In this document: positions 9,927 through 19,533 of the stretch, piece by piece
How the letters are laid out: every line of letters begins with the position of its first letter
How positions within the stretch are numbered: position 1 is the first letter of the stretch
NCBI RefSeq assembly: GCF_018035235.1
Contig: NZ_WPCV01000002.1
Span: forward strand, 992,001 to 1,056,000
Reading direction: 5' to 3'
Length of the DNA stretch: 64,000 bases
Source: Citrobacter sp. On2M
GTDB lineage: Bacteria; Pseudomonadota; Gammaproteobacteria; Enterobacterales; Enterobacteriaceae
Program-made: the position numbers and the translations under genes
Notes under the pieces: generated by a model
Databases searched by the model: none
The model's input: only the letters and a program-made list of their open reading frames with translations
Told to the model about the DNA's origin: nothing

Positions 9927-11544
9927 CCTGGTGCTCCTTTTCCAGACCGCACAATCCCTGATAGACCCAGCGCGTGAATTCGCTTTCGCGCAGCGCATCT
10001 CCCCAGGCAATAGGTTGCACGCCTTTCCAGCGTTCGTTGAGGAAATCGGAAAGCTGGGTAATAGATTGTGCAGCGGTGGTGACATTAAAACGTTGCAGCA
10101 AACCTGCGGCGCGGCAGGCACACAATTCGCCCTGGCAGGTCCCCATTCCTACACGGGTACGGCGACGCAAATCCAGCAGGCTGTTGACGGTTAAATTTTC
10201 GACGGCGTATTGCACTTCGCCCGCGGTGACCGCTTCACATTCACAAACCAGGCTGCGGTGTTGGCGACCTTCGCTTAGCCACGCCGGGGTACGATCGCCA
10301 TGACGATAGACCGCCGATCCGCGCAGTGGTGCTGGTAACGAAATGACGCGTTTAAGCGTATGCTCGGTAGATTCCTGTGAGCCAGGTAACGCGGTGGCTG
10401 CCGTTGTGCAAGGTTGGGTATTACCCAACTTGCGGCAAACGGCATCTGTAGCCCACTCCGCCATCAGGCGGTAGGTCATTAGTTTGCCGCCGGTAATGGT
10501 GATAAACCCCTCCAGTCCGTCACGCTGTGCGTGATCGAACAGGACAATCCCACGGCTGACGTTACGACCGGTCGGATCGTCGTCACTTGCCACCAGCGGA
10601 CGCACGCCGGAGTAGGCGCGTAAAATGCGCGTTTTCGCCATAATCGGCGCGAGTTTCTCGCCTTCACGCAGCAGAATGTCGACTTCTTCTGCGGTAACGC
10701 GGTTGCTGTCGATATCGTCGTAATCAATGTGCTGCGAGGTGGTACCGATCAATGAGATGGTATCGCCTGGTACCAGAATATCGGCGTCAGAGGGTTTACG
10801 ACAGCGGTTGATGACATGCTGGTTAATCCGATGATCCATAATCAGCAGCGAACCTTTCGCCGGGAACATACGGATACTCAGATCGGCATATTCCGCAATG
10901 CGCTGACCCCAGATCCCGGCAGCGTTCACTACAACTGGCGCATGCAGAGACTGCATCTCACCCGTCAGATGATTGCGCACGTTAACGCCGCACACCGTCG
11001 CGCCTTCGCGAATCAGTCCTGTCACTTCATGCGCTGTCAAGATAACCGCACCATGCTCGCGCGCATCCAGCATATTGGCAGCGGTTAAGCGGAAAGGATC
11101 GACTGTGCCGTCCGGTACTTTTACTGCGCCAATCAGCTGTGGATTGACTGAAGGTTCGATAATGCGCGCCTGTTTAGGGTCGATCGCTTCGGCGCGGATA
11201 CCGGCCTCTTCACAGGCGCGAATAAAGGTTGCCTGAAAGGAGAGTTCATCTTCCGGCAGGGTAATAAACAGACCGTCCGTCGGCTCAACGCAATGGCGGG
11301 CGATACGTTTCAGGATTTGGTTTTCGCTGATGCACTCACGGGCAGATTCAGCGTCGGTGACGGCATAACGCGCACCGCTGTGCAGCAGGCCGTGATTACG
11401 TCCGGTCGCACCTGTGGCGATATCGTGGCGCTCCACTAAGATGACGCGCAACCCGCGCAGCGCACAATCGCGTGCGATCCCTGCACCTGTTGCTCCTCCA
11501 CCAATGATAATCACGTCACTTGTTTGCGAGTCGCGAGTTTTCAT
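9916..11544 (-). CDS. glpA: Anaerobic glycerol-3-phosphate dehydrogenase subunit A
   Basis: A 542-residue catalytic FAD subunit. The Rossmann motif ([15 protein letters not shown], about 12-26) and the DAO fold occupy the first 380 residues. A C-terminal BFD-like [2Fe-2S] region carries cysteines in CECEAVT and in CQGELCACR (about 430-485). Length equals E. coli GlpA. It heads the glpACB operon and diverges from glpTQ across 270 bp, the arrangement in which GlpR represses and Crp activates both directions; FNR activation of glpACB is known in E. coli. Confidence 0.95.
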   Translation of the reverse strand: MKTRDSQTSDVIIIGGGATGAGIARDCALRGLRVILVERHDIATGATGRNHGLLHSGARYAVTDAESARECISENQILKRIARHCVEPTDGLFITLPEDELSFQATFIRACEEAGIRAEAIDPKQARIIEPSVNPQLIGAVKVPDGTVDPFRLTAANMLDAREHGAVILTAHEVTGLIREGATVCGVNVRNHLTGEMQSLHAPVVVNAAGIWGQRIAEYADLSIRMFPAKGSLLIMDHRINQHVINRCRKPSDADILVPGDTISLIGTTSQHIDYDDIDSNRVTAEEVDILLREGEKLAPIMAKTRILRAYSGVRPLVASDDDPTGRNVSRGIVLFDHAQRDGLEGFITITGGKLMTYRLMAEWATDAVCRKLGNTQPCTTAATALPGSQESTEHTLKRVISLPAPLRGSAVYRHGDRTPAWLSEGRQHRSLVCECEAVTAGEVQYAVENLTVNSLLDLRRRTRVGMGTCQGELCACRAAGLLQRFNVTTAAQSITQLSDFLNERWKGVQPIAWGDALRESEFTRWVYQGLCGLEKEHQDEI

Positions 11545-11655
11545 TGTTTTTCCTCACAGTTCGTTTTTTATCATTTAGCCACATAAAAAACATGGATTGT
11601 TTGATTTCGCGCATAATCGCTCATTATTCGAAAATGAAACGTGATTTCGTGCGCC

Positions 11656-11676
11656 TTTATGAACATTTGTCATAAA
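11656..11676. promoter_or_regulatory. Palindrome in the glpA-glpT divergent promoter region, possible GlpR operator
   Basis: TTTATGA and TCATAAA flank 7 bp, forming a perfect 7-bp inverted repeat in the middle of the 270-bp divergent region. Another candidate with the core TTCGAAAATGAA, partly matching the GlpR consensus, lies at about 11624-11640. E. coli has several GlpR operators in this region. Individual site calls here are tentative. Confidence 0.4.
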
Positions 11677-11688
11677 TCTGTAACAATA

Positions 11689-11704
11689 TGTGCTGCGTTT
11701 CACA
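11689..11704 (+). promoter_or_regulatory. Crp binding site for glpTQ
   Basis: TGTGC-TGCGTT-TCACA matches the Crp consensus TGTGA-N6-TCACA with one mismatch. It sits about 110 bp before the glpT ATG, in keeping with known Crp activation of glpTQ. Confidence 0.7.
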
Positions 11705-11814
11705 TTTTTGTTATGTATCTTTCCTTAACATCGCGGCCACACTGGGAGCGGTAGGGTAGTAATGACGAACTGCAGTGTTTACTTCGAATGAGAGACGGCC
11801 ACGGAGGCTACACT

Positions 11815-13173
11815 ATGTTGAGTATTTTTAAACCAGCGTCACACACGGCGCGTTTGCCTGCAGCGGAGATCGACCCGACATATCGTCGATTACGTTGGCA
11901 GATTTTTCTGGGGATTTTCTTTGGTTATGCCGCGTACTATCTGGTACGTAAGAACTTTGCCCTTGCGATGCCGTATCTGGTTGAGCAGGGGTTCTCGCGT
12001 GGCGATCTGGGTTTTGCGTTGTCCGGTATCTCCATTGCTTACGGATTTTCGAAATTCATCATGGGGTCCGTTTCGGATCGCTCGAATCCGCGCGTTTTCC
12101 TGCCAGCGGGTCTGATACTGGCTGCGGCAGTGATGTTGTTTATGGGCTTTGTGCCGTGGGCGACATCGAGCATTGCGATTATGTTTGTGCTGCTGTTCCT
12201 CTGCGGATGGTTCCAGGGGATGGGGTGGCCGCCGTGTGGTCGTACCATGGTGCACTGGTGGTCGCAGAAAGAGCGTGGGAGCATTGTTTCCGTCTGGAAC
12301 TGTGCGCACAACGTGGGCGGCGGTCTGCCTCCTCTGTTGTTCCTGCTCGGTATGGCCTGGTTCAATGACTGGAAAGCGGCGCTGTACATGCCTGCTTTCG
12401 GTGCGATCGTCGTCGCGCTGTTTGCTTTTGCTATGATGCGTGATACGCCGCAGTCCTGTGGCCTGCCGCCTATCGAAGAGTACAAGAACGACTACCCGGA
12501 TGATTACAACGAGAAAGCGGAAGAAGAGCTGACTGCGAAGCAGATCTTCATGCAATACGTACTGCCGAACAAACTGTTGTGGTACATCGCTATCGCTAAC
12601 GTGTTTGTTTATCTGCTGCGCTACGGCATCCTGGACTGGTCACCAACCTACCTGAAAGAAGTGAAACATTTCGCACTGGATAAATCATCCTGGGCGTACT
12701 TCCTGTATGAATATGCGGGGATTCCTGGCACGCTGCTGTGTGGCTGGATGTCGGATAAAGTCTTCCGTGGAAACCGTGGTGCGACTGGCGTGTTCTTTAT
12801 GACGCTGGTGACGATTGCGACCATCGTCTACTGGATGAACCCGGCAGGCAACCCGAACGTGGATATGGCTTGTATGATCATCATCGGCTTCCTGATCTAT
12901 GGCCCGGTCATGTTGATTGGTCTGCACGCGCTGGAACTGGCGCCGAAAAAAGCGGCGGGGACGGCGGCTGGCTTTACCGGTCTGTTCGGTTATCTCGGCG
13001 GTTCTGTGGCCGCGAGCGCCATTGTCGGCTACACCGTTGACTTCTTCGGTTGGGACGGCGGCTTTATGGTGATGATTGGCGGTAGCGTGCTGGCGGTTAT
13101 TCTGCTGGTAGTCGTCATGATTGGCGAAAAACGCCACCACGAAGAGATGCAGCTCAAGCGTAACGGGGGCTAA
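11815..13173 (+). CDS. glpT: sn-Glycerol-3-phosphate:phosphate antiporter
   Basis: A 452-residue inner membrane MFS antiporter with about 12 transmembrane segments. It exchanges external glycerol-3-phosphate for internal phosphate and also admits fosfomycin. The N-terminus (MLSIFKP..., then [15 protein letters not shown]) and the central hydrophilic loop ([19 protein letters not shown], about 220-240) match E. coli GlpT nearly identically. The ATG at 11815 has GGAGG 7 nt upstream, so the open frame's earlier ATG is not used. It is followed by glpQ after 3 bp. Confidence 0.97.
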   Translation: MLSIFKPASHTARLPAAEIDPTYRRLRWQIFLGIFFGYAAYYLVRKNFALAMPYLVEQGFSRGDLGFALSGISIAYGFSKFIMGSVSDRSNPRVFLPAGLILAAAVMLFMGFVPWATSSIAIMFVLLFLCGWFQGMGWPPCGRTMVHWWSQKERGSIVSVWNCAHNVGGGLPPLLFLLGMAWFNDWKAALYMPAFGAIVVALFAFAMMRDTPQSCGLPPIEEYKNDYPDDYNEKAEEELTAKQIFMQYVLPNKLLWYIAIANVFVYLLRYGILDWSPTYLKEVKHFALDKSSWAYFLYEYAGIPGTLLCGWMSDKVFRGNRGATGVFFMTLVTIATIVYWMNPAGNPNVDMACMIIIGFLIYGPVMLIGLHALELAPKKAAGTAAGFTGLFGYLGGSVAASAIVGYTVDFFGWDGGFMVMIGGSVLAVILLVVVMIGEKRHHEEMQLKRNGG

Positions 13174-13176
13174 TAG

Positions 13177-14244
13177 ATGAAAACCGCATTGAAAAGTCTC
13201 AGCGTGGCGCTGATGCTGGCAGGTATGGTTGTGAGCAGCGCGGCAGTTGCCGCAGATAAAATTGTGATTGCGCACCGTGGTGCCAGTGGTTATCTGCCAG
13301 AGCATACGTTACCTGCGAAAGCGATGGCCTATGCTCAGGGAGCGGATTACCTGGAGCAGGATTTGGTGATGACCAAAGACGACCATCTGGTCGTCCTGCA
13401 TGACCACTATCTTGACCGTGTCACCGATGTTGCCGAGCGTTTCCCGGATCGTGCGCGTAAAGATGGGCGTTACTACGCTATCGACTTTACGCTGGATGAG
13501 ATTAAATCGCTGAAATTTACCGAAGGCTTTGATATCGAAAATGGCAAAAAGGTCCAGACCTACCCAGGGCGTTTCCCGATGGGTAAATCTGATTTCCGTG
13601 TGCACACTTTCGAAGAAGAGATTGAGTTCGTTCAGGGATTAAATCATTCAACCGGTAAAAATATCGGCATTTACCCGGAAATGAAAGCGCCGTGGTTCCA
13701 TCATCAGGAAGGGAAGGACATTGCGGCTAAGACGCTGGAAGTACTGAAAAAGTACGGATACACCAACAAGAACGACAAGGTTTATCTGCAGTGTTTTGAT
13801 GTCGCAGAGTTAAAACGTATTAAGAATGAACTGGAACCGAAGATGGGGATGGATCTCAATCTGGTACAGTTAATTGCATATACAGACTGGAATGAAACTC
13901 AGGAGAAAAAGCCGGACGGCAGTTGGGTTAATTACAACTACGACTGGATGTTTAAACCGGGTGCCATGAAGCAGGTTGCACAGTATGCGGATGGCATTGG
14001 GCCGGACTACCATATGCTGGTTGATGAGAAGTCGAAGAAAGGCAATATCTCATTAACTGGCATGGTACAGGATGCGCATCAGAACAAGATGGTGGTGCAT
14101 CCGTATACCGTTCGTGCCGATCAGTTGCCGGATTACACCACTGACGTAAACCAACTGTATGACATTCTGTATAACAAGGCGGGCGTTGACGGGCTGTTCA
14201 CCGACTTTCCCGACAAAGCAGTGAAATTCCTGAATAAAGAGTAA
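13177..14244 (+). CDS. glpQ: Periplasmic glycerophosphodiester phosphodiesterase
   Basis: A 355-residue GDPD-family enzyme that hydrolyses glycerophosphodiesters to glycerol-3-phosphate and alcohols in the periplasm, feeding GlpT. A Sec signal peptide spans residues 1-25 (cleavage near AVA/AD). The catalytic HRGASGYLPEHT begins at His33 and is followed by YLEQDLVMTKDDHLVVLHD. It is three residues shorter than the E. coli protein. It is cotranscribed with glpT and followed by a strong hairpin. Confidence 0.96.
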   Translation: MKTALKSLSVALMLAGMVVSSAAVAADKIVIAHRGASGYLPEHTLPAKAMAYAQGADYLEQDLVMTKDDHLVVLHDHYLDRVTDVAERFPDRARKDGRYYAIDFTLDEIKSLKFTEGFDIENGKKVQTYPGRFPMGKSDFRVHTFEEEIEFVQGLNHSTGKNIGIYPEMKAPWFHHQEGKDIAAKTLEVLKKYGYTNKNDKVYLQCFDVAELKRIKNELEPKMGMDLNLVQLIAYTDWNETQEKKPDGSWVNYNYDWMFKPGAMKQVAQYADGIGPDYHMLVDEKSKKGNISLTGMVQDAHQNKMVVHPYTVRADQLPDYTTDVNQLYDILYNKAGVDGLFTDFPDKAVKFLNKE

Positions 14245-14248
14245 TGGC

Positions 14249-14285
14249 ATAAGGCCTGTGATGCACCTCCGGTCACAGGCCTTAT
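14249..14285. terminator. Hairpin after glpQ
   Basis: ATAAGGCCTGTGA (14249-14261) and TCACAGGCCTTAT (14273-14285) form a perfect 13-bp stem with an 11-nt loop, 4 bp after the glpQ stop. There is no U-rich tail on the plus strand, so it may protect the 3' end or act together with the second hairpin at 14361. Confidence 0.65.
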
Positions 14286-14360
14286 TGGACGAAACGTTAT
14301 TAACTGCTAGATAAGGCCGTCTGCTGTCAACGTTTCCCTACATGCCTGCAGGAGAAATAA

Positions 14361-14388
14361 AGAGCTGCCGTTCATCGGCGGCTCTTTT
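14361..14388. terminator. Bidirectional rho-independent terminator between glpQ and yfaE
   Basis: AGAGCTGCCG (14361-14370) pairs with CGGCGGCTCT (14376-14385) around TTCAT, with one wobble pair. It is followed by TTTT on the plus strand and by TTTATTTC on the minus strand. It can therefore terminate both glpTQ and nrdAB-yfaE. Confidence 0.75.
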
Positions 14389-14417
14389 GCCAGTAACAAT
14401 TTTTACCCCACCTTGCG

Positions 14418-14672
14418 TTACAGCTCTATTTCAATATCGCCTTTTGCCCGGCAACAACAGGGCAAAATTTCACCCGGTTGAATGAAGGCCAGAGGTTCGG
14501 CAATCCAGTCGACCTGTCCCGCCACCAGGCGGGTACGGCAGGAGCCGCAATAACCAGCGCGACATTGGTATTCAACTTCAACATTGTGCGATTCAAGCGC
14601 GGCAAGCAGGGAAGGATGTTCATCCTGGCACAGCAGTTGTGTGCCAGAGATGCGCAAAGTAACGCGGCCCAT
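14418..14672 (-). CDS. yfaE: Ferredoxin YfaE, maintains the ribonucleotide reductase radical cofactor
   Basis: An 84-residue plant-type [2Fe-2S] ferredoxin. The ligands follow C37-x4-C42-x2-C45 (QCRAGYCGSC) with the fourth cysteine in the PCCC cluster at 72-74, most likely Cys74. In E. coli, YfaE helps maintain and repair the diferric-tyrosyl radical of NrdB. Its start shares one base with the nrdB stop (TGATG), so translation is coupled, which suits a partner of NrdB. Confidence 0.93.
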   Translation of the reverse strand: MGRVTLRISGTQLLCQDEHPSLLAALESHNVEVEYQCRAGYCGSCRTRLVAGQVDWIAEPLAFIQPGEILPCCCRAKGDIEIEL

Positions 14673-15802
14673 CAGAGCTGGAAATTACTCAGGTCGTCGG
14701 TATCGACTTCCGAATCGATCTGGCCGACCAGATAAGAGCTGACTTCTACTTCCTGCGGTGCGACCTGCACGTTATCAGACACCAACCAGGTGTTGATCCA
14801 CGGGATCGGGTTGGAGCGGGTCTGGAAAGGCAGATCGAGTCCGACAGCCTGCATACGGATGTTGGTGATGTACTCGACGTACTGGCACAGAATGTCTTTG
14901 TTCAGGCCGATCATTGAGCCGTCACGGAACAGATAATCCGCCCACTCTTTTTCCTGCAGCGCGGCCTGTACAAACAGGTCGTAGCACTCTTGTTTGCACT
15001 CTTCGGCGATTTCCGCCATTTCCGGATCGTCCACACCGCTGCGCAGCAAGTTCAGCATATGCTGGGTACCAGTCAGATGCAGGGCTTCATCGCGGGCAAT
15101 CAGGCGAATGATTTTGGCGTTACCTTCCATCAGTTCACGTTCTGCAAACGCGAAAGAGCAGGCAAAGCTGACGTAAAAACGAATCGCTTCCAGCGCGTTA
15201 ACGCTCATCAGGCACAGATATAGCTTTTTCTTCAGTTCACGCAGATTTACGACAACCGTTTTACCATTCACGGTATGCGTGCCTTCGCCGAGCAAGTGCC
15301 AGTAGCTGGTCATCTCGATCAACTCGTCGTAGTAGCTGGAAATACCTTCGGCGCGTTTCTGGATCTGTTCGTTAGTGACAATATCGTCAAACACTACCGC
15401 CGGATCGTTCACGATGTTACGAATGATGTGGGTGTAGGAACGCGAGTGGATCGTTTCAGAAAACGCCCACGTTTCTACCCAGGTTTCCAGCTCAGGGATC
15501 GAGATTAACGGCAGCAGCGCCACGTTCGGGCTGCGTCCCTGAATGGAGTCCAGCAGCGTCTGATACTTCAGGTTGCTGATGAAGATATGTTTTTCATGTT
15601 CCGGCAGTGCCTGGAAGTCGATGCGATCGCGAGAAACATCGACCTCTTCCGGACGCCAGAAGAAAGAGAGCTGCTTTTCGATCAACTTTTCGAAGATGTC
15701 ATATTTTTGCTGATCGTAGCGGGCGACGTTCACCGGCTGGCCGAAGAACATCGGTTCCAGAAGTTGGTTATTTTTCGTCTGTGAAAAAGTGGTGTATGCC
15801 AT
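14672..15802 (-). CDS. nrdB: Class Ia ribonucleotide reductase beta subunit
   Basis: A 376-residue diiron tyrosyl-radical subunit. Counting Met1, iron ligands and radical site include D85, E116 and H119 (in [12 protein letters not shown]) and the radical Tyr123 (Tyr122 in the usual numbering). The C-terminal tail ...TDDLSNFQL is the segment that binds NrdA. With NrdA it reduces ribonucleoside diphosphates to deoxyribonucleotides. It lies downstream of nrdA across a 114-bp gap filled with REP palindromes and is coupled to yfaE. Confidence 0.98.
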   Translation of the reverse strand: MAYTTFSQTKNNQLLEPMFFGQPVNVARYDQQKYDIFEKLIEKQLSFFWRPEEVDVSRDRIDFQALPEHEKHIFISNLKYQTLLDSIQGRSPNVALLPLISIPELETWVETWAFSETIHSRSYTHIIRNIVNDPAVVFDDIVTNEQIQKRAEGISSYYDELIEMTSYWHLLGEGTHTVNGKTVVVNLRELKKKLYLCLMSVNALEAIRFYVSFACSFAFAERELMEGNAKIIRLIARDEALHLTGTQHMLNLLRSGVDDPEMAEIAEECKQECYDLFVQAALQEKEWADYLFRDGSMIGLNKDILCQYVEYITNIRMQAVGLDLPFQTRSNPIPWINTWLVSDNVQVAPQEVEVSSYLVGQIDSEVDTDDLSNFQL

Positions 15803-15826
15803 TGATGTGTCCTGTTTGGAGTTTTA

Positions 15827-15908
15827 TGCCGGATAGCGCCGCGCTAATCCGGCCTACAACACCGATGCTTTTGTAGGCCGGATAAGGCTTTTACACCGCC
15901 ATCCGGCA
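15827..15908. repeat. Two inverted REP units (BIME) between nrdA and nrdB
   Basis: The first unit (15827-15857) begins TGCCGGATAGCG and ends AATCCGGCCTAC. The second (15873-15908) begins GTAGGCCGGATAAGG and ends CCATCCGGCA, in opposite orientation. Both have the REP core of enterobacteria. Being within an operon, the folded RNA probably affects the relative stability of the nrdA and nrdB message segments. Confidence 0.85.
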
Positions 15909-15916
15909 TCACAATA

Positions 15917-18202
15917 TCAGATCTTACATGCGCCGCTTTCGCAACCGTCATCCTGAATAGACGGCGCCAGATCGTCCTGAGAATCTTCTGCACCATCGCG
16001 GGTGTTCTGATAATACAGCGTCTTGACACCAAATTTGTAGGCGGTGAGCAGGTCTTTCAGCAACTGCTGCATCGGGACTTTTCCGGATGGGAAGCGCGAT
16101 GGATCGTAGTTGGTGTTGGCAGAAATCGACTGATCGATAAATTTCTGCATGATGCCTACCAACTGCAGATAGCCGTCATTGTTCGGCATTTCCCACAGCA
16201 GTTCATACGCGTCGTGCAGGTGTTCGTAGTCCGGTACGACCTGGCGCAGAATACCGTCTTTCGACGCTTTGATACTCACGTAGCCGCGCGGTGGTTCAAT
16301 GCCGTTGGTGGCGTTGGAAATCTGCGAAGAGGTTTCCGATGGCATCAGGGCAGACAGCGTGGAGTTACGCAGGCCGTGCGTCTTGATGGATTCACGCAGT
16401 TGTTCCCAGTCCAGATGCAGCGGCTCGTTGGCGATCGCATCGAGATCTTTTTTATAGGTATCGATCGGCAGAATACCCTGTGAGTAGGTCGTTTCGTTAA
16501 ACCACGGGCACGCGCCTTGCTCTTTTGCCAGCTCGTTAGACGCTTTCAGCAGGTAATACTGAATAGCTTCAAAGGTCTTGTGAGTCAGGTTATTCGCGCT
16601 GCCGTCAGAATAACGCTTACCGTTTTTCGCCAGCCAGTAGGCGTAGTTGATCACGCCAATACCCAGCGTACGACGGCCCATTGCGCCGCGTTTGGCGGCT
16701 GGAATCGGATAATCCTGGTAGTCGAGCAATGCATCCAGCGCACGTACCGCCAGTACGGCCAGCTCTTCCAGCTCGCTCAGATCTTTGATTGCACCCAGGT
16801 TGAAGGCGGATAGCGTACACAGCGCGATTTCACCGTTTTCGTCGTTAACGTCGGTCAGCGGTTTGGTCGGCAGAGCGATTTCCAGGCACAGGTTGGACTG
16901 GCGCACCGGGGCAACAACCGGATCGAAGGGGCTGTGAGTGTTGCAGTGATCCACGTTCTGAATGTAAATACGGCCGGTAGAGGCACGTTCCTGCATCATC
17001 AGTGAGAACAGCTCAACCGCTTTCACGCGCTGTTTGCGGATGCTATCGTCGTTTTCATATTGGGTATACAGACGTTCGAATTCGTCCTGATCGGCGAAGA
17101 ATGCATCATACAGCCCCGGAACGTCGGACGGACTGAACAGCGTGATGTCGCCGCCTTTCAGTAGACGGGTGTACATCAGTTTGTTGATCTGTACACCGTA
17201 GTCCATGTGACGCACGCGGTTGCCTTCGACGCCGCGGTTGTTTTTCAGCACCAGCAGGCTTTCAACTTCCAGATGCCACATTGGGTAGAACAGGGTCGCA
17301 GCACCGCCGCGCACGCCGCCCTGGGAGCAGGATTTCACCGCCGTCTGGAAGTGCTTATAGAACGGGATACAGCCGGTGTGGAAGGCTTCACCGCCGCGAA
17401 TCGGGCTGCCCAGCGCGCGAATACGACCGGCGTTAATGCCGATACCGGCACGCTGGGAAACGTATTTCACAATCGCGCTGGAGGTGGCGTTGATAGAATC
17501 CAGGCTGTCGCCACACTCGATCAGTACGCAGGAGCTGAACTGACGGGTAGGGGTACGTACGCCGGACATAATCGGCGTCGGCAGCGAAATTTTAAACGTA
17601 GAAACGGCGTCGTAAAAACGCTTTACATATTGCAGACGCGTTTCGCGTGGATAGTTGGAGAACAGGCAGGCAGCGACCAGAATGTAAAGGAACTGCGCGC
17701 TTTCATAAATCTCACCGGTAACACGGTTTTGCACCAGGTATTTACCTTCCAGCTGCTTCACGGCAGCGTAGGAGAAGGTCATGTCACGGTCGTGAACGAT
17801 AAACGAGTCCATCTGCTTGAACTCTTCTTCCGTATAGTCTTCCAGCAGATGATTGTCGTATTTGCCCATTTCAACCATTTTCACCACATGGTCGAACAGT
17901 TTCGGCGGCTCAAACTCGCCGTAGGCTTTTTTGCGCAGATGGAAAATCGCCAGGCGAGCAGCCAGATATTGATAATCCGGCGCTTCACTGGAGATCAGGT
18001 CGGCGGCAGCTTTGATGATTGTTTCATGGATATCGGAGGTCTTGATACCGTCATAAAACTGAATGTGGGAGCGTAGCTCGACCTGAGAAATCGATACGTT
18101 ATTCAGTCCTTCTGCCGCCCAATCCAGAACTCGGTGGATTTTGTCGAGATTGATGCGCTCTGTACTACCATCACGCTTTGTCACCAGCAGACTCTGATTC
18201 AT
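15917..18202 (-). CDS. nrdA: Class Ia ribonucleotide reductase alpha subunit
   Basis: A 761-residue catalytic and allosteric subunit. An ATP-cone domain occupies about residues 5-95 (TKRDGSTERINLDKIHRVL). The catalytic barrel holds the active-site cysteines, for example in FSSCVLIECGD (about 225) and in the NLCLEIALPT segment (about 439). The C-terminal CESGACKI tail carries the redox-relay cysteines that exchange with thioredoxin or glutaredoxin. The length equals the E. coli protein. The upstream region carries DnaA and NrdR boxes. Confidence 0.98.
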   Translation of the reverse strand: MNQSLLVTKRDGSTERINLDKIHRVLDWAAEGLNNVSISQVELRSHIQFYDGIKTSDIHETIIKAAADLISSEAPDYQYLAARLAIFHLRKKAYGEFEPPKLFDHVVKMVEMGKYDNHLLEDYTEEEFKQMDSFIVHDRDMTFSYAAVKQLEGKYLVQNRVTGEIYESAQFLYILVAACLFSNYPRETRLQYVKRFYDAVSTFKISLPTPIMSGVRTPTRQFSSCVLIECGDSLDSINATSSAIVKYVSQRAGIGINAGRIRALGSPIRGGEAFHTGCIPFYKHFQTAVKSCSQGGVRGGAATLFYPMWHLEVESLLVLKNNRGVEGNRVRHMDYGVQINKLMYTRLLKGGDITLFSPSDVPGLYDAFFADQDEFERLYTQYENDDSIRKQRVKAVELFSLMMQERASTGRIYIQNVDHCNTHSPFDPVVAPVRQSNLCLEIALPTKPLTDVNDENGEIALCTLSAFNLGAIKDLSELEELAVLAVRALDALLDYQDYPIPAAKRGAMGRRTLGIGVINYAYWLAKNGKRYSDGSANNLTHKTFEAIQYYLLKASNELAKEQGACPWFNETTYSQGILPIDTYKKDLDAIANEPLHLDWEQLRESIKTHGLRNSTLSALMPSETSSQISNATNGIEPPRGYVSIKASKDGILRQVVPDYEHLHDAYELLWEMPNNDGYLQLVGIMQKFIDQSISANTNYDPSRFPSGKVPMQQLLKDLLTAYKFGVKTLYYQNTRDGAEDSQDDLAPSIQDDGCESGACKI

Positions 18203-18244
18203 GTGGTTTTTTACCTGTCCGTGAAAGAAAAAATATCCCCCATA

Positions 18245-18329
18245 TTATCCACAAAGTCATGTTGTGACTAAGTCTGTGGATAAATACTATATGTAGGGGT
18301 TGTTTGATAAAATAGACGCTATATGGTGA
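18245..18329 (-). promoter_or_regulatory. nrdA control region: two DnaA boxes and two NrdR boxes
   Basis: TTATCCACA (18245-18253) and TGTGGATAA (18275-18283, opposite strand) are perfect DnaA boxes. Two AT-rich palindromic elements with cores CTATATGTAG (18287-18296) and CTATATGGTG (18319-18328) match NrdR boxes; their centres are about 32 bp apart, three helical turns, as is usual for paired NrdR sites. The whole lies 43-127 bp before the nrdA start. In E. coli, DnaA tunes nrdAB transcription with the cell cycle and NrdR represses it when dATP is high. Confidence 0.8.
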
Positions 18330-18555
18330 GTATTCTAGTAGGGATTCTTTTCAGCACAAGAGTTGATTTTGAGGTTAAATTGAGGTTGCAAAAGGGTAAG
18401 AATCGCTAAGTGCGCGTCTTATAAGGCCTGGCGGGGATGTCAATAATTGAGAAAAAAAATAGAAATTTTGATCGAGTGCTGATTTCTTCATCTAAGGTAA
18501 GGAAAGTTCTTATGATCTGGCGCAAAAATTGCTGTGTCGGTACTACTCAGGATTG

Positions 18556-18638
18556 GTAGGCCTGATAAGCGAAGCGCCATCAGGCATTGTTCCCATTAGC
18601 ATGCCGGATGGCGGCGTTGAACGCCTGATCCGGCCTAC
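18556..18638. repeat. Two REP-type palindromes downstream of ubiG
   Basis: GTAGGCCTGATAAGC...GCCATCAGGC (18556-18585) and ATGCCGGATGGCG...GATCCGGCCTAC (18601-18638) are inverted REP units. They lie right after the ubiG stop codon in the 444-bp nrdA-ubiG gap. Sequence from 18330 to 18555 shows no gene or clear site. In E. coli, the autotransporter gene yfaL occupies this gap; no trace of it is visible here. Confidence 0.8.
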
Positions 18639-18646
18639 TGAAGCGC

Positions 18647-19375
18647 TTAATCAATCCTGGCGGTGGTATGCACCATATAGTTCACATCTACGCCCGGGCC
18701 GAGTTTGAAGGTGTTGGTGATGGGGTTGTAGTGCAGGCCAGTCATATGACGCTCTTTCAGCACGGTCTGGTCAACCCACTCTAATAGTTCAGCGGGCTTA
18801 ATAAATTTTTTCACATCATGCGTGCCTTTCGGCACCATCCGCAGAATATATTCCGCGCCGACCACCGCCATCAGCCAGGATTTGCCGTTGCGGTTAAGCG
18901 TGGAGAAAAACACTTCGCCGCCTGGTTTAACCAGTCTGGCGCAGGCTCTGACCACCGACTGCGGGTCCGGTACGTGCTCCAGCATTTCCATGCAGGTCAC
19001 AACGTCATACTGATGCGCATGCTTATCCGCATGTTCTTCGACAGTTTCTTGTACGTACTCCACCTGGATGCCGCTCTCCAGCGCATGCAGTTTTGCGACC
19101 TGTAACGGTTCAAAGCCCATGTCCAGCCCGGTGACGGTTGCGCCTTCGCGCGCCATGCTTTCCGCCAGAATGCCGCCGCCGCAGCCGACGTCGAGTACTT
19201 TTTTACCAAACAGGCCGCCTGAGCGTTCAGTAATGTAGCCCAGGCGCAGTGGGTTTATACGGTGTAGTGGCTTAAATTCACCCTCAAGATCCCACCAGCG
19301 CGACGCGACTGCTTCAAATTTGGCAATTTCTTCATGGTCAACGTTGTGAGTAACCGGGGGTTTTTCGGCATTCAT
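18647..19375 (-). CDS. ubiG: Bifunctional 2-polyprenyl-6-hydroxyphenol methylase / 3-demethylubiquinol 3-O-methyltransferase
   Basis: A 242-residue SAM-dependent methyltransferase that carries out both O-methylations of ubiquinone synthesis. The SAM-binding motif [19 protein letters not shown] lies near residues 60-78, and [11 protein letters not shown] near 125-135 is the post-I motif. The family N-terminal [19 protein letters not shown] is intact. It diverges from gyrA across 158 bp, as in E. coli. Two residues longer than the E. coli protein. Confidence 0.97.
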   Translation of the reverse strand: MNAEKPPVTHNVDHEEIAKFEAVASRWWDLEGEFKPLHRINPLRLGYITERSGGLFGKKVLDVGCGGGILAESMAREGATVTGLDMGFEPLQVAKLHALESGIQVEYVQETVEEHADKHAHQYDVVTCMEMLEHVPDPQSVVRACARLVKPGGEVFFSTLNRNGKSWLMAVVGAEYILRMVPKGTHDVKKFIKPAELLEWVDQTVLKERHMTGLHYNPITNTFKLGPGVDVNYMVHTTARID

Positions 19376-19460
19376 TGGGGCTTCTACTCCTAAATTTGCG
19401 ATGCAAATGAGTATATCAGCCTGACAGGATGAATAAAGCCTCTGTCAGGGGGAATCCATT

Positions 19461-19489
19461 TACCTGAATCTTCACGTATGTGTTATAAT
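19461..19489 (+). promoter_or_regulatory. gyrA promoter
   Basis: A perfect TATAAT -10 (19484-19489) lies 17 bp after a weak TACCTG -35 (19461-19466), 45 bp before the gyrA ATG. The sequence is almost identical to the E. coli gyrA promoter, which is activated by DNA relaxation through its -10 region. Confidence 0.8.
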
Positions 19490-19533
19490 TTGCGACCTTT
19501 GAATCCGGGATACAGTAGAGGGATAGCGGTTAG

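Noticed and set aside
17207..18076. Open frame of 289 codons antisense to nrdA
   Set aside because: Shadow of the nrdA frame with no ribosome binding site and no recognisable protein.
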